A stretch of 64,000 bases of DNA from an uncultured Eubacteriales bacterium (GTDB lineage Bacteria; Bacillota; Clostridia; Christensenellales; Borkfalkiaceae): assembly GCA_900540805.1 (NCBI GenBank), contig UQHL01000010.1:39124-103123 (forward strand), written 5' to 3'. Positions within the stretch are counted from its first letter, which is position 1, and each line of letters opens with the position of its first letter. Shown in pieces: positions 1 to 7,791 of this stretch. The notes beneath the pieces are model-generated. The model worked only from the letters and a program-made list of their open reading frames with translations, had not been told where the DNA came from and did no database searches. Both the position numbers and the translations under genes were made by a program.

Positions 1-707
1 TCGCCCGTTTCACACTCGAAATTTACCTCGCAGCCCGTGGATTTGCCGATCCAATTTTTTTGCATCAGCTTGGTTTTTTCCGGCCAGTCGAGGGTGGAAA
101 GCCCGTCCAGAAGCTCTTCCGCATAGTCGGTGATCTTCAAAAACCACTGAGTCATGTCCTTTCTTACCACGGCTTCGCCGCAGCGTTCGCACTTTCCGTC
201 CACGACCTGCTCGTTGGCAAGCACCGTTTCGCAGGAGGGACACCAGTTGACGAGCGCCTCCTTGCGATAGGCAAGCCCTTTTTTATAGAGCTGGAGAAAG
301 AGCCACTGCGTCCAGCGATAATATTCCTCGTCGCAGGTCTTTACCTCTGCCGACCAGTCAAACATCGCCCCGATGTCGTGAAGCTGCTGCTCCATGGTCG
401 CAATATTCTTTTCCGTGGAATCCTTGGGGTGAATGCCCGTTTTGATGGCGTAATTTTCCGCAGGGAGTCCGAAAGCGTCAAATCCGATGGGCTGAAACAC
501 TTCGTAGCCCTGCAGCTTCTTGAAGCGGGCGTAGGAATCGGTCGGGCCGTAGTTGTACCAATGTCCGACGTGCAGCTTTGCGCCGGAGGGGTAGGAGAAC
601 ATTTCGAGGACGTACCATTTTTTATCGACGTTCTTTTTATTGAAACTGTTCTGTTTAGATTTTTCCCATTTTGCCTGCCATTTTCTTTCCACCGACTTCA
701 TATCCAT
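1..707 (-). CDS. leuS: Leucyl-tRNA synthetase, N-terminal part (runs off the left edge)
   Basis: Class I aminoacyl-tRNA synthetase that charges tRNA-Leu. Reading the minus strand gives about 235 residues: the family opening KKWYVLEMFSYPSG, the HIGH-type signature HVGHWYNY (HVGH about residues 46-49), then FDAFGLPAENYAI, the Cys-pair insert NWCPSC...CERCG and TQWFLKITDYAEELL. The C-terminal two thirds, including KMSKS, lie outside the window. I chose the ATG at 707 over the in-frame ATG at 701 because GGAGG at 719-723 is 11 bases away rather than 17. A sigma-A type promoter lies upstream. The identification is firm; only the exact start is open. Confidence 0.95.
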   Translation of the reverse strand, partial: MDMKSVERKWQAKWEKSKQNSFNKKNVDKKWYVLEMFSYPSGAKLHVGHWYNYGPTDSYARFKKLQGYEVFQPIGFDAFGLPAENYAIKTGIHPKDSTEKNIATMEQQLHDIGAMFDWSAEVKTCDEEYYRWTQWLFLQLYKKGLAYRKEALVNWCPSCETVLANEQVVDGKCERCGEAVVRKDMTQWFLKITDYAEELLDGLSTLDWPEKTKLMQKNWIGKSTGCEVNFECETG

Positions 708-778
708 AATAAGGACGACCTCCCAGCCGCGGCCGAATGTGCGCCGTGCCGCTGACGTAAAATATTTGTTGTCTTCAT

Positions 779-807
779 ATTATAGACTTTTTTCTTTGTC
801 AAGTCAA
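779..807 (-). promoter_or_regulatory. Sigma-A type promoter of leuS
   Basis: On the minus strand TTGACT (802-807) and a perfect TATAAT (779-784) are separated by exactly 17 bases. The resulting leader of about 65 bases shows no T-box consensus, unlike thrS. Confidence 0.8.
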
Positions 808-831
808 GCAAATAAACGGAATAGGGTGTTT

Positions 832-1590
832 ATGCAAGGAATTTTTACGGGAAGAATAAATAATTCCGTCTTTGCGGCATACAATAATGTTGTGGAAAAA
901 ATAACGGTCACTCAAAGCGGCGCGCAAAGCCCGTATATGTCTTATCTCTATGGCAAGGTAACGGATAAATTTTCCTTTCTGCCCACCGACAGCGGGCTGG
1001 AAACGGACGGCGACAGAACGACGCTCGTATTTTGTTCGGAGCGCAAATATTGTCCCTATATCCGCAATTATACGGAAGAAAACATCGCGGACGTCATCGC
1101 GGTGGGCTATAAATATCAATATTTTTCGAAAAATCTTTTTCTGCCCCTTTTAAGCGCGGCGGAAAAGGATATTTTGCTGACGGCGCTGGTCGCGGCGGAT
1201 TTCCCCGAGGACAGGGAGTATATCAAAAAGCAGATCAAGGGCTTCGAACAATACTGTATCGACGGCATGTTCAACTTTCGCCTCAGCGAGCTGAAGGTGC
1301 GCTGGAAAGGGATAGTCGAATACATTCCTTCGGAATTTTCCCCTTCTTCCCTGGAAAGCTTTCTCGATTTTCTCATCGGGGAAAGCAGCGGAAAAGTATT
1401 TTTGAAGGACGGCAAGCTTTACGACGAGGACTATCGAATCCTCAATCGGAGCGCGCTCATCGGTCCCGCGACGCCCGTAAGAGAAATTCTTTTAAGCGGC
1501 GCGGACAATATCTATTGTTTCGGCGCGCCCGACAAAGAGACGAAAGAGTTCCTTAAAAAATATTATAAGGAAAAAGTTGTTTTTTGCTGA
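832..1590 (+). CDS. ytxC: YtxC-like sporulation-associated protein
   Basis: A 252-residue protein with no motif I can assign by itself. The call rests mainly on gene order: in Bacillus subtilis ytxC sits directly upstream of thrS, followed by infC-rpmI-rplT, and that order is reproduced here. Size and overall character (acidic/basic helical segments with NFRL and WKGIVEY towards the C-terminal half, predicted cytoplasmic, no signal peptide) fit the YtxC family. The ORF is open upstream to 640, but that extension runs through the leuS promoter and start, so I place the start at ATG 832; an in-frame GTG at 826 is the alternative. The ribosome-binding site is weak. The function of YtxC is not established. 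Confidence 0.6.
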   Translation: MQGIFTGRINNSVFAAYNNVVEKITVTQSGAQSPYMSYLYGKVTDKFSFLPTDSGLETDGDRTTLVFCSERKYCPYIRNYTEENIADVIAVGYKYQYFSKNLFLPLLSAAEKDILLTALVAADFPEDREYIKKQIKGFEQYCIDGMFNFRLSELKVRWKGIVEYIPSEFSPSSLESFLDFLIGESSGKVFLKDGKLYDEDYRILNRSALIGPATPVREILLSGADNIYCFGAPDKETKEFLKKYYKEKVVFC

Positions 1591-1596
1591 AAACGG

Positions 1597-1625
1597 TTGA
1601 CAAACTTATTTCAAACGATTAAAAT
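1597..1625 (+). promoter_or_regulatory. Promoter of the thrS T-box transcript
   Basis: TTGACA (1597-1602), a 17-base spacer and TAAAAT (1620-1625), just past the stop of the ytxC-like gene and directly before the T-box leader. Confidence 0.75.
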
Positions 1626-1629
1626 ATAC

Positions 1630-1857
1630 AGTGTAAAGACAAGTAGCGTTGCTTTCGGATTTTCAGAGAGTCCGCCCTTCGGCTGTGAGGCGGATAATGC
1701 GGGCAAAGGGCGAAACCGCTTTGCGTTTTGTAAAATTGTCCATAGAAAAGCGGTCAAATCGTATTTGACAATTAAGGTGGAACCGCGCAAGCCGAAAAGT
1801 ATTGCGTCCTTAAACTCTGTTGTTCTGCGGGAGTTTGAGGATTTTTTTATACCCTGA
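1630..1857 (+). ncRNA. T-box leader of thrS (tRNA-Thr sensing)
   Basis: The T-box consensus AAGGTGGAACCGCG is present at 1774-1787, and a stem-I AGAGAGT element lies near 1665-1675. The leader ends in an intrinsic terminator (1807-1848): TCCTTAAACTC pairs with GAGTTTGAGGA and is followed by seven T. In such leaders uncharged tRNA pairs with a specifier codon and with the T-box bulge, favouring the antiterminator. The best specifier candidate is ACC (Thr) at 1715-1717, within the right part of stem I; that assignment is inferred from position and was not folded. Confidence 0.93.
1807..1848 (+). terminator. T-box attenuation terminator before thrS
   Basis: An 11-base-pair stem (1807-1817 with 1831-1841, one G-U) is followed by a T run at 1842-1848. 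It is the terminator half of the T-box switch. Confidence 0.88.
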
Positions 1858-1896
1858 AAAAAGTAAAACGGATAACGAAATACGGAGGATATACTT

Positions 1897-3804
1897 ATGA
1901 ACGTCATTTTGAAGAACGGCGACGCTATGCAGGTGGCCGAAAACGCGACGTGCCTGCAGGCGGCCTCGGCAATTTCCGAGGGCCTGGCGAGAAACGCCGT
2001 CTGCGCGAAGGTGAACGGGGAGGAGGTCGATCTTTCCCACGTCCTGAAAGAGGGGGACGCGCTGGAGATCGTCACGCTGAAGGACAAAGAGGGGCTTCAC
2101 GTTTACCGCCATACCTGTGCCCACGTGCTGGCGCAGGCGCTTAAGACGATATATCCTACCTGTAAGCTTTCCATAGGCCCCGTCATCGAAAACGGCTTCT
2201 ATTACGACGTCGATTTCGTCACGCCCATCAATAAGGACGATCTGGCGAAGATCGAAGCGGAAATGCAGAAGATTATCAAGAGCAATCTGCCCATCGAGCG
2301 TTTTACGCTTCCGAGAGAGGAGGCGATCAAGCTGATGGACGGCTACGACGAAAAATATAAAGTGGAATTGATCGAGGACCTTCCCGAGGGAGAGACGATT
2401 TCTTTCTATAAACAGGGGAATTTCACCGACCTGTGCCGCGGCCCGCACCTTCCCTCCACGGGAAAAATCAAGGCTTTTAAGCTCACGGGAATCGCGGGCG
2501 CCTATTGGAGAGGGGACGAGCACAATAAAATGCTCACCCGTATTTACGGCACCGCCTTTGCCAAAAAGGACGAAATGGAGGCCTATTTCCACATGCTGGA
2601 GGAGGCCAAAAAGCGCGACCATACCAAATTGGGCAAGGAGCTGAAGCTGTTCACCATTCTCAACGAAGGCAAGGGCTTTCCTTTCTTCCTGCCTCACGGT
2701 ATGGTGCTCAAAAATGCCCTCGTCGATTATTGGAGACAGCTGCACGACAGAGAAGGGTATGTGGAAGTCGCCACGCCCGTTATGCTCAGCCGTTCCCTTT
2801 GGGAAACTTCGGGGCATTGGGATCATTATAAAGACAACATGTACACGACGAAGATCGACGGGGAAGATTACGCCGTAAAACCCATGAACTGCCCCGGCGG
2901 AATTTTGGTCTATAAGACGGAGCCGCACAGCTATAAAGATCTGCCCATCCGTATGGGCGAACTCGGGCTTGTCCACCGCCATGAAAAATCGGGTCAGCTG
3001 CACGGATTGTTCCGCGTACGCTGCTTCACGCAGGACGACGCGCATATCTTTATGACGCCCGCACAGATCACCGACGAGATCAAGGGCGTCGTGCGCATGA
3101 TCAACGAAGTATATACGCTTTTCGGTTTCAAATATTACGTGGAGCTTTCCACCCGTCCCGCCAACAGCATGGGGAGCGACGAGGATTGGACCCTCGCCAC
3201 CGACGCGCTTCGGCTGGCGCTTGAGGAGCTCAGGCTCGACTATACGGTAAACGAAGGGGACGGCGCGTTTTACGGCCCCAAAATCGATTTCCACCTCGAG
3301 GATTCGATCGGCAGAACCTGGCAATGCGGTACCATTCAGCTGGATTTTCAGCTTCCTCAAAGGTTTGAAATGGAGTATGTGGGAGAGGACGGACAAAAGC
3401 ATCGTCCCATTATGGTGCACCGCGTTATTTTCGGTTCGATCGAAAGATTTATCGGTATTCTCATCGAGCATTACGCAGGGAAATTCCCCGTCTGGCTCTC
3501 GCCCGTACAGGTGAAGATATTGCCGATTACGGAGCGGCAGGAGGCGTATGCCCGCAAGCTCTATGCCGAAATGAAAACGCAGGGAATCCGCGCCGAGCTC
3601 GATTTGAGAAACGAAAAAATCGGCTACAAGATCCGCGAGGCGCAGATGGAAAAGGTGCCTTATATGCTGGTTCTCGGCGAAAAAGAGGCGCAGGACGGCC
3701 TCGCCGCCGTCCGTCGGAGGGATAAGGGCGACATGGGGGCCATGCCTGCGGACGAATTTATCGCTTTGATCAAAAAAGAGATCGCCGAAAAAGCCGCTTT
3801 CTGA
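1897..3804 (+). CDS. thrS: Threonyl-tRNA synthetase
   Basis: Class II synthetase for tRNA-Thr, 635 residues, a normal length. An N-terminal TGS domain (about 1-60) is followed by the editing domain with its HTCAHVLAQA histidines, then the catalytic core with motif 2 (VHRHEKSGQLHGLFRVR), the Cys/His zinc site (MNCPGG and later His residues) and motif 3 (HRVIFGSIERF). The C-terminal anticodon-binding domain begins at about 535 (SPVQVKILPI). GGAGG lies ten bases before the ATG. Expression is controlled by the T-box leader just upstream. A tRNA-Thr gene is also present in this window at 36.4 kb. Confidence 0.98.
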   Translation: MNVILKNGDAMQVAENATCLQAASAISEGLARNAVCAKVNGEEVDLSHVLKEGDALEIVTLKDKEGLHVYRHTCAHVLAQALKTIYPTCKLSIGPVIENGFYYDVDFVTPINKDDLAKIEAEMQKIIKSNLPIERFTLPREEAIKLMDGYDEKYKVELIEDLPEGETISFYKQGNFTDLCRGPHLPSTGKIKAFKLTGIAGAYWRGDEHNKMLTRIYGTAFAKKDEMEAYFHMLEEAKKRDHTKLGKELKLFTILNEGKGFPFFLPHGMVLKNALVDYWRQLHDREGYVEVATPVMLSRSLWETSGHWDHYKDNMYTTKIDGEDYAVKPMNCPGGILVYKTEPHSYKDLPIRMGELGLVHRHEKSGQLHGLFRVRCFTQDDAHIFMTPAQITDEIKGVVRMINEVYTLFGFKYYVELSTRPANSMGSDEDWTLATDALRLALEELRLDYTVNEGDGAFYGPKIDFHLEDSIGRTWQCGTIQLDFQLPQRFEMEYVGEDGQKHRPIMVHRVIFGSIERFIGILIEHYAGKFPVWLSPVQVKILPITERQEAYARKLYAEMKTQGIRAELDLRNEKIGYKIREAQMEKVPYMLVLGEKEAQDGLAAVRRRDKGDMGAMPADEFIALIKKEIAEKAAF

Positions 3805-3887
3805 AGCTTTTACCGAAAATCCCCGTTCTCGTTTGTTCAATAGATAAATATTTTATCCGAAAACCCGAAATTTCCGCCGAAAATCGC

Positions 3888-3916
3888 TTGACAGAAGGGA
3901 CTGCTTGTGTTATTAT
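3888..3916 (+). promoter_or_regulatory. Promoter of infC-rpmI-rplT
   Basis: TTGACA (3888-3893), a 17-base spacer and TATTAT (3911-3916). Transcription would start near 3923, leaving a leader of about 150 bases before infC. Confidence 0.8.
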
Positions 3917-3919
3917 ATA

Positions 3920-4070
3920 AAAGCTAAGCAGAAGTCAACCTTCTCGCCGCGCGGTCGTTTTGAAATCGGCGCGGCTCGATAATTTTCGGATCGGTTATCG
4001 GATCGATGGGATCATTGCGGGTTGCTTAAGCTTAAGCAACCCGTTATTATTTGTGGTGAGGTGTACTACT
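3920..4070 (+). promoter_or_regulatory. Structured infC leader, probable L20-type autoregulatory region
   Basis: About 150 bases of non-coding leader. GCCGCGC near 3946 can pair with GGCGCGGC near 3967. A perfect palindrome follows at 4018-4043 (GGGTTGCTTAAG with its complement, no loop), then a T-rich stretch, like an attenuator hairpin. In Firmicutes the infC-rpmI-rplT leader is bound by ribosomal protein L20 and causes premature termination; assigning that mechanism here is inference from position and hairpins. The ORF track-type extension through this region (start near 3960) has no family support and is treated as non-coding. Confidence 0.6.
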
Positions 4071-4583
4071 ATCAAAGAACAGTATCAGTTAAACGGAGAA
4101 ATCCGTGACAGAGAGATCAGGGTCATCGCTTCCAACGGCGATATGCTCGGCGTGATGAGCTCGCAGGAAGCTTTGCGCATGGCGGAGGAGGAAAGTCTCG
4201 ACTTGGTGAAGATTTCACCCAACGCGACCCCGCCCGTCTGCAAGATTATGAATTACGGAAAGTTCAAATTCGAGCAGGCCAAGAGGGAAAAGGAAAACCG
4301 CAAAAACCAGAAAATCGTGGAAATGAAGGAAATTTATCTTTCCATGACGATCGACGTGGGCGATCTCAACGTCAAGGCGAAAAAGGCGCTCGAATTTCTC
4401 GAGGACGGAAACAAAGTGAAGGTCTCCATCAGGATGCGCGGCAGGCAGATGGCGCACTCGTCCATGGGGGTCGAAGTCATGCACCGCTTTTTCGGCGTGC
4501 TCGGCGGCAAGGCGGTGATCGATAAGGCGCCCGCTACCGAGGGCAGAAACATCATCATGATTCTTTCGCCCGCCAAATCTTAA
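4071..4583 (+). CDS. infC: Translation initiation factor IF-3, apparent AUC start
   Basis: IF-3 binds the 30S subunit and rejects wrong initiator tRNA or start codons. The 170-residue product begins with KEQYQLNGEIRDREIR, carries the N-domain (ISPNATPPVCKIMNYGKF), a lysine-rich linker and the C-domain (RMRGRQMAHSSMG), and matches the family's normal length. No ATG lies at the expected place. GAGGTG at 4058-4063 is followed after seven bases by ATC at 4071, matching where homologues begin; the in-frame GTG pair at 4053-4058 overlaps the ribosome-binding site itself. Non-standard AUU/AUC starts on infC are a known self-control device in bacteria, because IF-3 discriminates against them. Confidence 0.93.
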   Translation: MKEQYQLNGEIRDREIRVIASNGDMLGVMSSQEALRMAEEESLDLVKISPNATPPVCKIMNYGKFKFEQAKREKENRKNQKIVEMKEIYLSMTIDVGDLNVKAKKALEFLEDGNKVKVSIRMRGRQMAHSSMGVEVMHRFFGVLGGKAVIDKAPATEGRNIIMILSPAKS

Positions 4584-4656
4584 GAAAATGTATCCTTGCG
4601 CCCTCGGGCACAACGTGCAGATAAAGACAGAAAAAATATTCGGAGGATAAACACAT

Positions 4657-4857
4657 ATGCCTAAACAGAAAACCCACAGCGGTACGAAAAAACGTTTTTG
4701 GCTTACCGGAACCGGGAAAGTGAACAGAGCTCACGGCGGGAAAAACCATAAAGCGGAAACGAAAAACAGCAAAAGAAGAAGAAATCTGCGCCAAAGCACC
4801 CTTGTTTCTTCAACTCAGGAAAATACCGTAAAAGGTATGATGCCGTATAAGGACTAA
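4657..4857 (+). CDS. rpmI: 50S ribosomal protein L35
   Basis: A 66-residue, very basic protein opening MPKQKTHSGTKKRF, with HGGKNH and the SKRRRNLR stretch typical of L35. It lies between infC and rplT as in most Firmicutes and is preceded by a good GGAGG. It is part of the large ribosomal subunit and is probably co-regulated with rplT through the infC leader. Confidence 0.97.
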   Translation: MPKQKTHSGTKKRFWLTGTGKVNRAHGGKNHKAETKNSKRRRNLRQSTLVSSTQENTVKGMMPYKD

Positions 4858-4877
4858 GCAAAAAGGAGTAAGGACAC

Positions 4878-5228
4878 ATGCGTATTAAAAGAAGTGTAAA
4901 CGCGCTGAAAAAGCGCAGAAAGATTTTCAAACTCTCCAAGGGTTATTTCGGAAACAAGAGCAAGTCTTACCGTATCGCAAGACAAGCCGTCATGAAGTCG
5001 TTGAACTATGCGTACATCGGCAGACGGAGAAGAAAGAGAGATTTCAGAAAGCTCTGGATCGCGAGAATCAACGCCGCGGCGAGAATCAACGGGCTTTCCT
5101 ACAGCAAGCTGATGCACGGGCTCAACGTTGCGGGAATCAACCTCAACAGAAAGGTTCTTGCCGACTTGGCTGTCAACGACGCTCCCGCGTTCGCCCAGCT
5201 GGCCGAAAAAGCCAAAGCGGCTCTTTGA
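4878..5228 (+). CDS. rplT: 50S ribosomal protein L20
   Basis: A 116-residue protein with the L20 hallmarks: a basic N-terminal extension (KSYRIARQAVMKSLNYAYIGRR) followed by RDFRKLWIARINAAAR and LSYSKLMHGL. L20 is an early assembly protein of the large subunit and, in Firmicutes, the repressor of its own operon. It follows rpmI by 20 bases with AAGGAG before the ATG, and a strong terminator closes the operon. Confidence 0.98.
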   Translation: MRIKRSVNALKKRRKIFKLSKGYFGNKSKSYRIARQAVMKSLNYAYIGRRRRKRDFRKLWIARINAAARINGLSYSKLMHGLNVAGINLNRKVLADLAVNDAPAFAQLAEKAKAAL

Positions 5229-5237
5229 GCGGTCCGC

Positions 5238-5270
5238 AAAAAGCCTTTTGATCTCTAAAAGGCTTTTTTT
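5238..5270 (+). terminator. Terminator of infC-rpmI-rplT
   Basis: AAAAAGCCTTTT and AAAAGGCTTTTTTT form a stem around a seven-base loop, ending in a T run. Confidence 0.9.
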
Positions 5271-5287
5271 GTTGTTCGTGGAAAAAA

Positions 5288-6037
5288 ATGATACTGACTT
5301 CCAGAAATAATCCGTTGATCAAGGAAACGGCGGCGCTTAAGGAAAAAAAAGGCCGTAAGGAGCAAGGCTTCTTTTTGGTCGAGGGCGTCAAAATGGTGTC
5401 GGAATGTAAGAGGAGCGGTCTCGAGATCGGACGGACTTTCGTTTCGGAGAGCTATCGCGGTGAAACGGACGAAAACGCCATATGCGTTTCAGACGAAGTA
5501 TTCGCTTTTCTCTCCGACGAAAAGACGCCGCAGGGGATTCTTTGCAGCGTAAGGATACCCAAACCGAGCCTTTGTCCGCCGAAAGAGAGCTGTCTGCTCC
5601 TGGACGGGGTTTCCGATCCCGGCAATATGGGTGCGATCATTCGTACCGCCAATGCGGCGGGATATGGCGAAATATATCTCGTCGGCTGCACCGATCCCTA
5701 TTCTCCCAAGAGCGTCCGCGCGAGCATGAGCGGCATATTTTTCGTGAGGATTTATACGGGGACGAGAGAAGCGGTGCTCGAGGCGCTTTCGGGCCTGCCG
5801 ATTTTAGCCGCCGATATGGACGGGGAAAATATATTTTCCTTCCGTCCGCCCGAAAAATTTGCTTTGGCGATCGGCAACGAAGCCAACGGAATTTCCGAGG
5901 AAGTTTTCCGAAAGGCACAGCATAAGCTGAAAATTCCCATGCGGGCCGCGCAGGAAAGTCTGAATGCGGGGATCGCCGCGGGAATTGCGATGTACCTTTT
6001 GAAAAAAGACAAATTTACCGATATGGAAAGGAGTTAA
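5288..6037 (+). CDS. TrmH/SpoU-family RNA 2'-O-methyltransferase
   Basis: A 249-residue SAM-dependent ribose methyltransferase of the SPOUT class. An N-terminal substrate-binding region (SRNNPLIKETAALKEKKGR...FFLVEG) precedes the knotted catalytic domain with its three SpoU motifs: DGVSDPGNMGAIIRTANAAG, then LAIGNEANGIS, then IPMRAAQESLNAGIAAGIAMY. This architecture is typical of enzymes that modify 23S rRNA or tRNA; the target nucleotide cannot be read from sequence. The gene follows the rplT terminator and is four bases ahead of the YebC-family gene, so the two are probably co-transcribed. Confidence 0.9.
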   Translation: MILTSRNNPLIKETAALKEKKGRKEQGFFLVEGVKMVSECKRSGLEIGRTFVSESYRGETDENAICVSDEVFAFLSDEKTPQGILCSVRIPKPSLCPPKESCLLLDGVSDPGNMGAIIRTANAAGYGEIYLVGCTDPYSPKSVRASMSGIFFVRIYTGTREAVLEALSGLPILAADMDGENIFSFRPPEKFALAIGNEANGISEEVFRKAQHKLKIPMRAAQESLNAGIAAGIAMYLLKKDKFTDMERS

Positions 6038-6041
6038 TAGT

Positions 6042-6839
6042 ATGTCAGGACATAGCAAATGGCACAACATTCAGGCGAAAAAAGGCAAGGCAGACGCGGC
6101 GAGAGGCCGTATCTTTACCAAGCTCGGCAGAGAGATCGCCGTCGCCGCGAAAAATAATCCCAATCCCGATACCAACAGCAAGCTGGCGGATATTATCGCC
6201 AAGGCAAAGGCTGCCAACATGCCCAACGACAATATTATGCGCAGCATTAAAAAGGCTGCGGGCGAAATGAACGGGTCCGATTATAAGGAGCTGGTTTACG
6301 AAGGATACGGCCCCGCGGGTTCCGCGGTTATCGTCACGACGCTTACGGACAATAACAACCGTACGGCAAGCGATATCCGCGCGGTCATGGGAAAGCACGG
6401 CGGTTCTATGGGCAGTACGGGCTGCGTTTCCTATAACTTCGACAACAAAGGCTATATCGTCGTGGAAAGGACTGTAGAGCTCGACGAGGATACAATGACC
6501 GAATATGCGCTTGACGCGGGTGCGGACGACGTCGTGACGAGCGAGGACGTTTACGAGATCTTTACTGCGCCCGAAAGCTTTTCGGAAGTGAGAAAGTATC
6601 TCGAAGAGAAAAACGCCGAACTTATGGCGGCTGCTCCCAAGGGACGCAGAGGCGAGGAAGAGGAGCCGAAGATCAGATTTGTGCAGGCGGAGGTCGCTAT
6701 GATTCCGCAGAATAAAATCACTCTTCCCGCGGATAAGGTCAAGACGTTTGAAAACATGCTGGAGGCGCTTGAGGATCTCGACGACGTGCAGGAAGTGTAT
6801 CACAACGTCGATCTCCCCGACGACGAGGACGGAGAATAA
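6042..6839 (+). CDS. YebC/PmpR family DNA-binding or translation-linked regulator
   Basis: A 265-residue protein that opens MSGHSKWHNIQAKKGKADA and contains AKAANMPNDNIMRSIKKAAG, YEGYGPAGSAVIVTTLTDN and a C-terminal DDVQEVYHNVDLP, all classical for the family. Members were described as transcription regulators, and more recently some were linked to translation of proline-rich stretches; which role applies here is unknown. It is somewhat longer than the usual 240-250 residues because of an acidic insert around PKGRRGEEEEPK (about 205-215). A terminator follows. Confidence 0.95.
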   Translation: MSGHSKWHNIQAKKGKADAARGRIFTKLGREIAVAAKNNPNPDTNSKLADIIAKAKAANMPNDNIMRSIKKAAGEMNGSDYKELVYEGYGPAGSAVIVTTLTDNNNRTASDIRAVMGKHGGSMGSTGCVSYNFDNKGYIVVERTVELDEDTMTEYALDAGADDVVTSEDVYEIFTAPESFSEVRKYLEEKNAELMAAAPKGRRGEEEEPKIRFVQAEVAMIPQNKITLPADKVKTFENMLEALEDLDDVQEVYHNVDLPDDEDGE

Positions 6840-6843
6840 AAAT

Positions 6844-6874
6844 AAAATCGGCGCCTTCGAGCGTCGGTTTTTTT
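6844..6874 (+). terminator. Terminator after the YebC-family gene
   Basis: AAAATCGGCGC pairs with GCGTCGGTTTT, including two G-U pairs, and continues into a T run. Confidence 0.75.
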
Positions 6875-6893
6875 AAGCTTAAAAAGGGAAAAG

Positions 6894-7433
6894 ATGAAAA
6901 AATTTTTTTGGGCGTTGCCCGTGATATTGTTTCCTTATTGGATATTGATTGCCATGCTCTGTTTGAGGAGCGATGTTTGTCTGAAGTCAAACGATCCCTA
7001 TCTTCTGCTTTATTTCATAGCGGCGTTGGCAATTCTCGCTGTCGTGTCTTTTGTTTGTTCCGTGTCGATCACGGCGAAAAGCATTGCCAAGAAATGGAAT
7101 GCGCATGAAACCGCTCGTCTCAACATGATCATAAAACTTTCGCAGATCCCTGCATATATCGCTATTTTTGTTTTGGGGGCTATTTTTCTGATAACGATTT
7201 TTACGTTTGCGTTTACCTTCTTTTTTATCGTCTATGACGCAATATCCATTTTTTTAAGCGGCATAATAGGCGTTGCGGCGTCTTTAAGGGCCAAAGATGA
7301 AAAGCTTGTTTCGGGGCAATCGTTTATTCTTTACGGAATTGCTCAATTTATCTATTGTGCGGACGTTTTTGTTGCAATTTTTTTATTCGTGAAAACAAAG
7401 CCGAAAAAGTTTTCGCCACAGCAACCGATATAG
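6894..7433 (+). CDS. Hypothetical four-helix membrane protein
   Basis: 179 residues with four hydrophobic segments at about 4-24, 38-62, 85-130 (long, possibly two passes) and 145-168, and a basic C-terminal tail (KTKPKKF). I do not recognise a family. The gene sits at the left end of an AT-richer patch that also holds a decayed transporter and a PnuC-type gene, so it may be accessory. Its ATG is preceded by AAAAAGGGAAAAG, a weak purine-rich ribosome-binding site, and a terminator separates it from the gene before. Confidence 0.7.
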   Translation: MKKFFWALPVILFPYWILIAMLCLRSDVCLKSNDPYLLLYFIAALAILAVVSFVCSVSITAKSIAKKWNAHETARLNMIIKLSQIPAYIAIFVLGAIFLITIFTFAFTFFFIVYDAISIFLSGIIGVAASLRAKDEKLVSGQSFILYGIAQFIYCADVFVAIFLFVKTKPKKFSPQQPI

Positions 7434-7455
7434 AAAAGACTGTTCCGAAATTGCT

Positions 7456-7493
7456 GTGCCCCCAAAAAGTTTGTCTAACTTTTTTGGGGGCAC
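7456..7493. repeat. Perfect-stem inverted repeat, possible insertion-sequence footprint
   Basis: GTGCCCCCAAAAAGTT and AACTTTTTTGGGGGCAC face each other across five bases, with one extra T in the right arm. No T run follows on the plus strand. The motif looks like the terminal repeats of some IS3-type elements (remembered resemblance, not searched). It sits exactly where homology to the MATE pseudogene stops. Serving as a terminator for the gene at 6894 is the alternative reading. Confidence 0.55.
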
Positions 7494-7756
7494 TTCCATA
7501 TACGACTGTCTTTTCTTTCTCCCTTGGCGTTTCTGAACAACATGGCGCCGCCGTTACCGAACAGCGTACTCACACGGCAGAAAAAGGGTTATAGAGGGGC
7601 AATGCAAGCCAATGCCGCTGTACCGGCTGCATCCACATATTGGCCGACAACGATTATGTCGTCCAAAGAATATATATTCTGGGTCAGCCCTCTGAACAGG
7701 CGCGGTATTAAAAATCGAAAATAGATTTTACGAATACTGTCCGTTTGAAGATTCAT
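7494..7756 (-). pseudogene. MATE-family efflux transporter remnant (N-terminal fragment with stop)
   Basis: Reading leftward from ATG 7756 gives MNLQTDSIRKIYFRFLIPRL, then NIYSLDDIIVVGQYVDAAG and CIAPL, a stop (TAA, 7591-7589), and in the same frame STLFGNGGAMLFRNAKGERK. This matches the first two membrane segments of clostridial MATE proteins, including the LFGxGGA motif after segment two. The reading frame is interrupted at codon 56 and all homology ends at the inverted repeat at 7456-7493, so about four fifths of the gene is missing. MATE proteins export drugs or metabolites using sodium or protons; this copy cannot. Confidence 0.75.
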
Positions 7757-7791
7757 ATCTTTTCTTTGCTATAAAAAGTAAGATAAAGCCT

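Noticed and set aside
60..755. A plus-strand open frame opposite leuS
   Set aside because: The minus strand encodes a clear leucyl-tRNA synthetase; the plus frame is a shadow.
640..831. A longer N-terminus for the ytxC-like gene
   Set aside because: It would run through the leuS promoter and leader and has no ribosome-binding site; ATG 832 is preferred.
1810..3840. A 676-codon open frame on the minus strand opposite thrS
   Set aside because: It is fully antisense to an unmistakable thrS and has no recognisable motif; high-GC third positions on the plus strand create long shadow frames here.
3960..4070. An N-terminal extension of IF-3
   Set aside because: IF-3 homologues begin near KEQYQLN; the extension crosses the attenuator palindrome and is best read as leader RNA.
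7524..7724. Small plus-strand frames over the MATE remnant
   Set aside because: The minus strand gives readable MATE homology on both sides of a stop; the plus frames are shadows.
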